Positions 35,361-42,609 of a stretch of DNA of 64,000 nt are shown in pieces; position 1 is the stretch's first letter; each line of letters begins with the position of its first letter. The DNA is taken from the NCBI GenBank assembly GCA_023416995.1, contig JAEZGI010000025.1, positions 62,001-126,000 on the forward strand, given 5' to 3'. Both the position numbers and the translations under genes were made by a program. This DNA is from Bacteroidota bacterium (GTDB lineage Bacteria; Bacteroidota; Bacteroidia; Chitinophagales; Chitinophagaceae). Under the pieces are notes generated by a model. That model did no database searches. It was not told the origin of the DNA and saw nothing but the letters and a program-made list of their open reading frames with translations.

Positions 35361-36026
35361 ATGATTGACAAAGTAATCATTGCGGAGGACCATGAAAGTG
35401 CAAACTTGTCGTTGCAAAGAACGATGGAAGAGTTTCGTGTGAAGCAGATAGATTATGTGTTTTATTGTGATGATGCGTTGAACAGGATCAAACTGGCGAA
35501 GGATAGAAATGAGTCGTATGATTTGCTGGTGACCGATCTGTATTTTGAAGCGGATGGTAATGCGCAGAAGATTGCCGGTGGTTTCGAATTGATTCAATCT
35601 GTTCGTGCGATACAGCCGGAGATGATGATCCTGGTGTTTTCGTCGGAGCAGCGGCCGGCAACCATTGATATGTTGTTTAAGACATACCAGATTGATGGTT
35701 ATGTGCGTAAGGCGCGTAATGATGCGAAAGAGTTGAAGCTGGCGTTTGAAACCTTGTCGAAGGGGCAACGTTATCAGCCGCGGAGCCTTTCGGAATCGAT
35801 CAGGAGATCGAATGTGTATGAGTTTACTGATTTTGATATTAATATAATCCGTTTGTTATCGAGCGGGTATCAGCAAAATGAGATTCCTGGTTATCTGAAG
35901 CGACATGGCATCAGGCCGTCGAGTTTGAGTTCTATTGAGAAACGTTTGAACCAGATCCGCGAGGAGCTGGGTTTTTCAAAGAATGAGCAACTGGTGTTGT
36001 TTTGTAAGGAGACCGGTATTTTTTAA
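35361..36026 (+). CDS. Response regulator with receiver and C-terminal DNA-binding-like domain
   Basis: 221 residues. The receiver domain (about 1-125) has the acidic pair in IIAEDHES (Glu9, Asp10) and phosphoacceptor Asp59 in LLVTDLYF, with the switch Ser in ILVFSSEQR. The C-terminal part (about 150-221) has a helix-rich segment, FDINIIRLLSSGYQQNEIPG and SSLSSIEKRLNQIREELGF, which resembles a LuxR-like four-helix HTH. It follows the kinase by 2 bp, so the two form one two-component system. The signal is unknown. Confidence 0.88.
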   Translation: MIDKVIIAEDHESANLSLQRTMEEFRVKQIDYVFYCDDALNRIKLAKDRNESYDLLVTDLYFEADGNAQKIAGGFELIQSVRAIQPEMMILVFSSEQRPATIDMLFKTYQIDGYVRKARNDAKELKLAFETLSKGQRYQPRSLSESIRRSNVYEFTDFDINIIRLLSSGYQQNEIPGYLKRHGIRPSSLSSIEKRLNQIREELGFSKNEQLVLFCKETGIF

Positions 36027-36133
36027 GTTCTTCACTGTTGCCATTAGGCCTTTCCTGTGTCCACTTCTCTCTTTACCGTAAGAGAATCGATTATCTGAAG
36101 GATTCACCTCCTTCGGAAATCGATAGATAGCGG

Positions 36134-36149
36134 TTACGGTTTACCGTAA
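36134..36149. repeat. Short inverted repeat in the intergenic region
   Basis: TTACGG (36134-36139) and CCGTAA (36144-36149) with a 4-nt spacer. A direct copy of TTTACCGTAAG also occurs at about 36072-36082. Function is unknown. Confidence 0.4.
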
Positions 36150-36246
36150 GGATGCTACTTGTTCGCGTTCTAGATTTGAGATGTTGCTGCTGGTCGTTGT
36201 GTAGTTGTTTATGTTTAGCGGTAGTGCAGTTGAATGCTCATTAAGT

Positions 36247-36870
36247 ATGTCGAATTTAGAATACGAATATTTACGGTTGCGTCGCGAGTTGGTGATGAAG
36301 TATGGTAACGGCCCGGTCTCCGCGCCAGAGAACAAAGCGTTAGCGTTGATCTTGTTGGCGAGATCGTTTAAAAGAGTGCCGGATAGTGTTTCATTCCACG
36401 AAGAGCTTGAGATCCTCGCGGCACCGTTTGAGAACATGTCGAAGCCCGAGGTTAAGCAGCAGTTGAATGATTTGCAGGAAAATTTTCGTCGGAACCGGTT
36501 TATAGAAATCATTGTCGAAAATCCGGATAATGTATCGATTCATAATCCGCTGCATGTTACGACTGAAGCCAAGATACTCGCGGTGGAATCACTGGGCGTT
36601 ACGAGTTCTGGGGCCATAGATAAAGCGTTGAGCACCGGGCAGAAGTTGGGTGAGTTGATTGGGGATTTATACCGATTGTATGTGGTTGAGTACCGGGCGT
36701 TTCGGAAGAATAGGAATCATCCGATTTTTTGTTTGGTGGAGGAGCGGGAGGTGGAAATACAGCAATCGTTTAATGCAACGGCAGTGAAGAAACGCAGGAA
36801 GGGGTGCGTTGGATGGATAACTATGTTCTTAATACTAACAAGCTGCATTATAATTTCCGGGTTCTACTGA
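36247..36870 (+). CDS. Tail-anchored membrane protein of unknown function
   Basis: 207 residues from the ATG at 36247 (an ATG at 36205 would add 14 residues). The body is helical and soluble (NLEYEYLRLRRELVMKYGNG, LALILLARSFKRVPDSVSFH, IFCLVEEREVEIQQSFNATA). A basic KKRRKG is followed by one C-terminal hydrophobic helix WITMFLILTSCIIISGFY. This is the layout of a tail-anchored cytoplasmic protein. No family is recognised. Confidence 0.6.
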   Translation: MSNLEYEYLRLRRELVMKYGNGPVSAPENKALALILLARSFKRVPDSVSFHEELEILAAPFENMSKPEVKQQLNDLQENFRRNRFIEIIVENPDNVSIHNPLHVTTEAKILAVESLGVTSSGAIDKALSTGQKLGELIGDLYRLYVVEYRAFRKNRNHPIFCLVEEREVEIQQSFNATAVKKRRKGCVGWITMFLILTSCIIISGFY

Positions 36871-37192
36871 AGAGGCCGAACCAGTCATCTTTAACAATGA
36901 GAATAACCACAACAACTTAAGAATATTCTGATTTATGCAGAAAGAAGCACCGCGTCAGCTTCACCTATGTTTCTGAAACAGCCATGAAGACGCTCTTGGA
37001 AATGCGGGCAGCGGTCATGGCTTATTATTTCCACGACATTAAAAAGTTAGATTCGGAAAATGAATGAAGCGGTGGCCCCGTGGTCAACTTTTTTGAAAAT
37101 GTGTTGATTACGAACAAAAGGAAATCCATAATTTTTTGGCGTAGACCAATTAGACATTGTTGAAAATTAACAAAACCACTAAACCTGCCTAG
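36871..37192. other. Intergenic region before the split deaminase system
   Basis: There is no gene of acceptable quality. In the AvcD defence family an inhibitory small RNA (AvcI) lies upstream of the deaminase gene. An RNA of that kind could fit here, but I see no diagnostic structure. Confidence 0.35.
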
Positions 37193-38203
37193 ATGAAACT
37201 TGACCAACTATATTCGCTCCGGAGAAACTTCACAATCATTGGGTTAACCGGACGGACGGGCTCTGGCTGTACAACTATCGCGCAACTTTTATCCGGCACC
37301 TTTGAAGACCTTGAACAGAAAAGGCTGAGAAACCCGGAAGATTTCGAGGACAAAGTTTTTTCTAGAAAATACAAAATCTGTAAGAACTACCTAAGCCATC
37401 CAGGTAATTGGACACGATTTCAGACTATAAAGTACGTCAATGTATTGTTATTTTTCATTGTTCATAGGTATGGGGGTAATATTGAACAAACTCAAGAGCT
37501 TTTGTCGAAGTTCTTCAGGAACGACCGTCATGATGACAACTCCGAACGTGTCGGAAAGGTTATTGAAAAAATTCGCTTTATACATAAAAAGTATCGGAAG
37601 TTAATTGTTAGAGTAAAGAAACTGCCCCAATTTAGTGAGCTAAGATCTGAGGGAGATTTATTGGATCTAAATGAATTGTTTTTTGAAGTAGCGTATAACA
37701 GTCTTGTTGGTGATATGCTGGAGGCGCTAGAATCGGAAGGATATTATAGAACACGAGTGATGCTTCACCGTGTCGCTTGCAATATCCGAGCAACAGGTGA
37801 TCCGTTGAAAGATAGTTTAGGCAGTGTTGACCACGTTTATTCTATTGCAAACTTGATAAACAAGTTGATTAAAGCTCGTCGTGCCTTCAATCGTAAATCA
37901 AATAGTCCCACGAAAATTGTAATTGACTCATTGAGAAATTCGCTGGAAATCATGTACTTCAAACAAAGATTTTCGGCTTTTTACATGATTGTCACCAAAG
38001 ACGTTCTGCGAAATGCAGAATCCAGGGTTAACAAACGGCTAGAACTCAAAATTCAAGATTCTACTGAACGCAAGACTACTGTGACTGACTTGATGGCACT
38101 TGATGCGATCGAATATAGGACAAAAGATTTTTCTCGTGGAACATTCTCTTCTCCGGACGTGGAAATTGCGTTCAAAAGAGCGACTATCATATTCTTAACT
38201 TGA
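37193..38203 (+). CDS. P-loop NTPase-like partner of the deaminase (lysine-less Walker A)
   Basis: 336 residues. The N-terminus has a nucleoside-kinase-like fold with IIGLTGRTGSGCTTIAQLLS (15-34). The Walker A position that should be Lys (G-x-x-G-x-G-K-T) is Cys26. A later helical region contains VIDSLRNSLEIMYFKQRFSAF and the strand FYMIVTK. In known anti-phage dCTP deaminases (AvcD type) a P-loop domain like this is fused N-terminal to the deaminase. Here it is a separate gene ending at TGA 38201-38203, overlapping the deaminase TTG start by 4 bp. ATP hydrolysis is doubtful without the Lys, and the role may be sensing or regulation. Confidence 0.78.
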   Translation: MKLDQLYSLRRNFTIIGLTGRTGSGCTTIAQLLSGTFEDLEQKRLRNPEDFEDKVFSRKYKICKNYLSHPGNWTRFQTIKYVNVLLFFIVHRYGGNIEQTQELLSKFFRNDRHDDNSERVGKVIEKIRFIHKKYRKLIVRVKKLPQFSELRSEGDLLDLNELFFEVAYNSLVGDMLEALESEGYYRTRVMLHRVACNIRATGDPLKDSLGSVDHVYSIANLINKLIKARRAFNRKSNSPTKIVIDSLRNSLEIMYFKQRFSAFYMIVTKDVLRNAESRVNKRLELKIQDSTERKTTVTDLMALDAIEYRTKDFSRGTFSSPDVEIAFKRATIIFLT

Positions 38204-39201
38204 AAAGGGAAGATATTACCGTGGATTCTCCAAATAAAGGGGATGCATTCGTTACCCGCGAAGAGCAACTAATGAAGCTAATCGCTCTAATTCAGCACCC
38301 AGGGCTGATCACTCCAAGCTCCGCTGAACGAGCCATGCAAATAGCCAACACAGCAAAATTGAATTCAGGCTGCATTTCAAGACAGGTTGGTGCGGTTGTC
38401 ACTGATTCCAATTATTATATAATGTCTGTGGGATGGAACGATGTAGCGAAGGGACAAACGCCCTGCAACCTACGTAGTATAAATGACTATCTGGATGACG
38501 TGGAAGGATCTTTGGGCAATAATCCTCATTACAGCGATTTTGAAAAAGGGAAAGTAGCCAGTACAACTTCATATAAATATAAAGAGGGAAAGCCGGGCAC
38601 TTTCAAAGAGGCACTGGTTGATTACTTTAGTGAATCATATGCCCAACGAAAAGAAGATCTCGGTGGAAAAAACTGTTCCTTCTGTTTCAAGTCGGTTCAT
38701 AACCATTATGAAGGAGAAGCTAACCAAGTACATACCCGCTCTCTCCACGCGGAGGAAAATGCAATGCTTCAGATAACAAAGTTAGGCGGGATGGGTGCTA
38801 AAGGCGGAAATTTGTTTACAACTGCAAGCCCATGCGAATTATGTTCAAAGAAAGCGTATCAACTAGGTATAAAGAAGATTTATTTTATAGATCCTTACCC
38901 AGGAATCGCCGTTGATCAAATATTGAAAGGCGGAAATATTCAGCCGGAATTGATTCCATTTTGGGGAGCGATCGGAAATGCCTATGACTGGCTTTATGAG
39001 TCTTTTATGTCTTATAAAGACGAAATAACGATGACGCTGGAATTTAAACCCAAATCAAACATAAGTAAGGAATTTTCAAACTTACTTGAAACGTCGGAGC
39101 ATCACGAGCTCAGAGAATTTGCAAAAAATAACAGATTCACAAATGAGGAACTTACACAATTTTTAGTACAAGCTCTTAAGAACAGAGCTGATGGCGGTTG
39201 A
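38200..39201 (+). CDS. Deoxycytidylate deaminase-family protein (anti-phage dCTP/dCMP deaminase type)
   Basis: 333 residues from a TTG at 38200 (a GTG at 38221 is the alternative). The zinc deaminase motifs are complete: SLHAEENAML with His183 and Glu185, and SPCELCSKKA with Cys212 and Cys215. The N-terminal NSGCISRQVGAVVTDSNYYI is typical of dCMP deaminases. An insertion, CSFCFKSVHNHYE, could bind a second metal. Phage-inducible members destroy dCTP/dCMP and starve phage of nucleotides. Together with the preceding P-loop gene it makes a split version of the usual single-chain protein. Confidence 0.85.
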   Translation: MKREDITVDSPNKGDAFVTREEQLMKLIALIQHPGLITPSSAERAMQIANTAKLNSGCISRQVGAVVTDSNYYIMSVGWNDVAKGQTPCNLRSINDYLDDVEGSLGNNPHYSDFEKGKVASTTSYKYKEGKPGTFKEALVDYFSESYAQRKEDLGGKNCSFCFKSVHNHYEGEANQVHTRSLHAEENAMLQITKLGGMGAKGGNLFTTASPCELCSKKAYQLGIKKIYFIDPYPGIAVDQILKGGNIQPELIPFWGAIGNAYDWLYESFMSYKDEITMTLEFKPKSNISKEFSNLLETSEHHELREFAKNNRFTNEELTQFLVQALKNRADGG

Positions 39202-39648
39202 AACGGGCTTCGAGATGATTTGCCATACAAGAATTAATTTTTCATTTTATGCACTGGAAGACTAGAAGTTTTTCAAAGATAAGACAGTGAACGTCGACCA
39301 ATTTTCAAAATAATTTTAAAAACTCAGGAATTGAGAAACGCTTGCAAAAAATATCTGGCTGCGTAGTTGGTACGCAGCGACAAACGGGTGGCGTAAACCT
39401 ATTGCGTTAATTGACAATATTCTGAGATATATGGTGTGACAGGAACAAAGTCAATCGAACTGCTGGCCATTTCTTTGTTCCAGTTTGATATCGGATCAAT
39501 CCTCAATTGAGTACGCCTGTAACTGACCCTTGGACAGCCATTTTGGTAACAATTCAGTAAACAAAAAGATTGGCTCCCATTATTAAACCTAAAACGGCGA
39601 CTGGAATCAGGTAAAGAATTATTATATTATTGCATTCATTTTGTCAGT
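39202..39648. other. Intergenic region
   Basis: No gene supported. A perfect 8-bp hairpin (GCTGCGTA at 39358-39365, TACGCAGC at 39371-39378, loop 5 nt) lies in the middle, without a T-run. Confidence 0.4.
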
Positions 39649-40422
39649 ATGAATTATCGAATTACTAAAATTGAGCCCTATCTTGAGAATAATATTCAAT
39701 GTATAAGCATTAGTGCTGAAGGCTACTTTAGAGCTCTGAGCTTAACGCATGAAGCATTATTCAAAGTGCTAGCCCCTCTTGATTGCAAAGAGTTTGAGTA
39801 CCTTATTGGTGGACACTTACAGGTCGAATATTATGAAAAAGGCGAAAAAATGAAGAATGGGCTCAACTCTGGTTCATTTGGCTACCATGTCAAGAAGTAT
39901 TCGATTAATCTACCTAAATCGATTGCCGAGTTGAGGCTTCAAAAGCCTCTTCGAGGATTCGAAACAATCCTTGATTCGCACATTTTCACCCGGAAAAATC
40001 GAGAAGGCATTTGTATTCGAACAACATCTGACAAAGCTTACTTTATGACACTTTCAAATTTTCAGAAAGAAAGCTCATTAGCACCGGAAAATTTTGGCTT
40101 GTTGACAGGCAGCTTTATTAGTCCAATTTTTTACAAAAAAAATGAAGTTTCAGAAGAAACTGGGTGGATTGTATGTAAAAGTGAGACCATAATAAAAAGT
40201 TTGAGACTCAGGTGTAATTTTTCTTTTTATGAAAATTTTGCTGAACATGGCAATCAAACTCTCAAAGAATTTTCCTTGCGTTTGACAAATAGGCCCGATC
40301 GCTGGAGTTACGATGAAAACAGACCGACCTATAGTAAATACAATGGGTATGGCGGGTATGATGACCAGACCATTGACAATGCTTTTGAAGGAGATCCTTC
40401 AACTACATGGGGATTAGATTAA
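39649..40422 (+). CDS. Hypothetical protein in the defence island
   Basis: 257 residues, soluble, no signal. The N-terminal half alternates strands and helices (LTHEALFKVLAPLDCKEFEY, HLQVEYYEKGEKM). The C-terminal end is striking: Tyr/Gly-rich KYNGYGGYDDQTIDNAFEGD, then PSTTWGLD. From memory this acidic GYDDxxIDxAFEGDPxxxW ending occurs at the end of diverse bacterial proteins, often small ones of mobile regions. I do not know its function. It is flanked by long gaps and is probably monocistronic. Confidence 0.65.
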   Translation: MNYRITKIEPYLENNIQCISISAEGYFRALSLTHEALFKVLAPLDCKEFEYLIGGHLQVEYYEKGEKMKNGLNSGSFGYHVKKYSINLPKSIAELRLQKPLRGFETILDSHIFTRKNREGICIRTTSDKAYFMTLSNFQKESSLAPENFGLLTGSFISPIFYKKNEVSEETGWIVCKSETIIKSLRLRCNFSFYENFAEHGNQTLKEFSLRLTNRPDRWSYDENRPTYSKYNGYGGYDDQTIDNAFEGDPSTTWGLD

Positions 40423-40902
40423 TCTGAATTCAGCGTTACACTTCTTTAGATCAATACTTTGACTTTCAAGTTTCTGTCGGCATACCTGCTAAATAGAATC
40501 GCGAAACTTGCTCTGAGCATTACGTTTGGAATTGAAAGGTAGTTTTCGAAAACCAACGAATAATCGAAAATATTTCTTCTGTTCAACCGTCCCTATTTTC
40601 AAACAATACTCAAGCATATCTCCCGAGTTCTTGTATATTCAACACCGGTTACCGCAGCAGTGGTGCCACACCGCGCAAGGAACATTTCGGATATTTCGGG
40701 TATTTTTTTAATGAATTTCTAGCGTAAACCTGTATCTTAAACAGTTTTCATTAATATTAGTAAAAAACCGATGGCTTGCAATAGATTCATTGCCAGCGTT
40801 GAATTATATGAAAAATTATTTAATGGACCCGTACGACTAAAAACTATCAACAATTAGTTTGCATTTACGAGTTGCTTCGATCACACTATATACCATACTA
40901 CC
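40423..40902. other. Intergenic region
   Basis: AT-rich. No gene or clear signal is seen. The promoter of the next gene should be near the right end. Confidence 0.4.
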
Positions 40903-42396
40903 ATGAGTAAAGTTGCAATTATCCCTGAACCGATCTCTAGAAACGTATTTGAGCAGTACTATCGGTTAATAGATTATATTAAAACCCCGATAATTTCGGA
41001 ACGTCGATTGGAGGATAAGAATGTGAAAATTTTGAGTGCTTTGACCTACCTGGAAAAAGTTATAAATAGCATTGAAAGATGCACGCAAGACTTATCGGAT
41101 CAAAAGTCAGCATCACAGATTACAACCCTCACCATTGAGTTGTTGGATAGCTGGCTTCCGGTTTTAGGTAGTAGTATTTCGAATAGATCATATACTCTTG
41201 TTCAGTTTTTTGATGCGTTTAGTTACAATTTCTTTCCCATCATTTCTGTGTTGGAAACCTATAAGAACGCACATTATATTGCAACGATTAGGTATTTGGG
41301 TAGACTCAACTCAGGGATTGAAAAATCAAACTTAATCAGAGAGCTTTATGTCGCAGAGGTCGAAAAGCATTTAAAGGATTCGGCAGTTAGCTCAGGGCAT
41401 GAAGATTTTTTCAATAATCTTTCACACCCTACTTGGTTTGCTCGCGGGCTGAAAAGTCAACGGAACGAGCAGGCGAATACTTTCGATTATCGCCGAATAG
41501 ATCCGACAGAAATGACCCAGGCTATGAAAGAGAGTTTCAATGTATTGGCCTATCCTTTTTTAAAGAGATTTATTGACGACTATTTCAATTACTTAAATCT
41601 GTTTGCGGAACTGAAGCAGTTGGAGGATATTGAAGAAGTTAGGAAAGCGGCCGCTAATATCGATTTCTCGGAGCCACTTGAGCGATTATTTTTCTTTGAT
41701 GATTCGACACAAATCGCCGTTTGGGATGTCTTCATTGAGTTCACGAGTGCCAGTAATTCTTTCAATGCTGCTGAGTTGGGATTTACACTTTGGAGTTTCT
41801 CTAAGGCATTAGAGTCCATCGATAATGTTGAAGTTGAGTTAATCAGTTGCGGCGATGGAAGTAAGTGGTTTGATCTGAAGATCAAAATTCGGAGTGTTGC
41901 ATCTAAGGTTGATATTAATCAGGTGCTCAAAAAAGTTCGTCAGGCTTTAGAAGTTTATCATACAAAAAAACCAGTTGAAGAAATTGAAAAGTTCGAAGCT
42001 GAAAGAGATAAGCTAGAATCTGAAGCTATAAAGATTCAGACAGAAACTAAGAACCTGAGAAGTGAAGAACATTCTAAGCTATTGCATGAGCTTGAAATTC
42101 ATGAAAAGATCTTAGATATTCAAAAAAAGGAATTGGAAATAGAGGATAAAAAAGCCGACGTACGTATGAAAAATTTGGACTACATCAGTAAGCTGTCTGA
42201 ATTGATGGTAAATGGGATAATAGAGAACAATTCTGATATAAAGATTTTCATAAATACTTTCACTTTTATAGATAAAACTGATACGGAGATTACCGTAGGC
42301 AATGAGGACCTGCTCGATATAAATGAAAAAATTGAACCGGAAAACCCTAATACTTCCATGACTCAATCTGATACGGATATTTCGCAAATCATTTGA
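40903..42396 (+). CDS. Hypothetical protein with C-terminal coiled coil, defence-island neighbour
   Basis: 497 residues, cytoplasmic. The N-terminal 380 residues are helical with no recognised motif. Residues about 365-445 form a strong coiled coil (EEIEKFEAERDKLESEAIKI, KLLHELEIHEKILDIQKKEL). A polar tail ends TQSDTDISQII. The gene lies between the deaminase pair and the convergent type I restriction operon. Coiled-coil proteins of this kind occur among abortive-infection factors, but no link can be claimed. Confidence 0.62.
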   Translation: MSKVAIIPEPISRNVFEQYYRLIDYIKTPIISERRLEDKNVKILSALTYLEKVINSIERCTQDLSDQKSASQITTLTIELLDSWLPVLGSSISNRSYTLVQFFDAFSYNFFPIISVLETYKNAHYIATIRYLGRLNSGIEKSNLIRELYVAEVEKHLKDSAVSSGHEDFFNNLSHPTWFARGLKSQRNEQANTFDYRRIDPTEMTQAMKESFNVLAYPFLKRFIDDYFNYLNLFAELKQLEDIEEVRKAAANIDFSEPLERLFFFDDSTQIAVWDVFIEFTSASNSFNAAELGFTLWSFSKALESIDNVEVELISCGDGSKWFDLKIKIRSVASKVDINQVLKKVRQALEVYHTKKPVEEIEKFEAERDKLESEAIKIQTETKNLRSEEHSKLLHELEIHEKILDIQKKELEIEDKKADVRMKNLDYISKLSELMVNGIIENNSDIKIFINTFTFIDKTDTEITVGNEDLLDINEKIEPENPNTSMTQSDTDISQII

Positions 42397-42609
42397 TAGC
42401 GATGCTGGAATTTTTTCTTTCGGGTGTCCTTTATCGCGTTGAACGAGTAAGCGTAATGCAGTATAAAAAAGAGTCGCCCTATTTTTTACTTTAAAAATGC
42501 AGACTTTACAGTGTCCAAATTGAAGGCTGTTAATTCGCGACACCAAAACAATTGGTGCCGACAGATGAAATTTATTAGGACAGGTCAACTGATTGAATAA
42601 CCACTTTTA

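Noticed and set aside
38191..38210. Programmed frameshift joining the P-loop and deaminase frames
   Set aside because: No slippery heptamer is visible at the junction, and the TTGA overlap fits ordinary translational coupling. A sequence error is not excluded.
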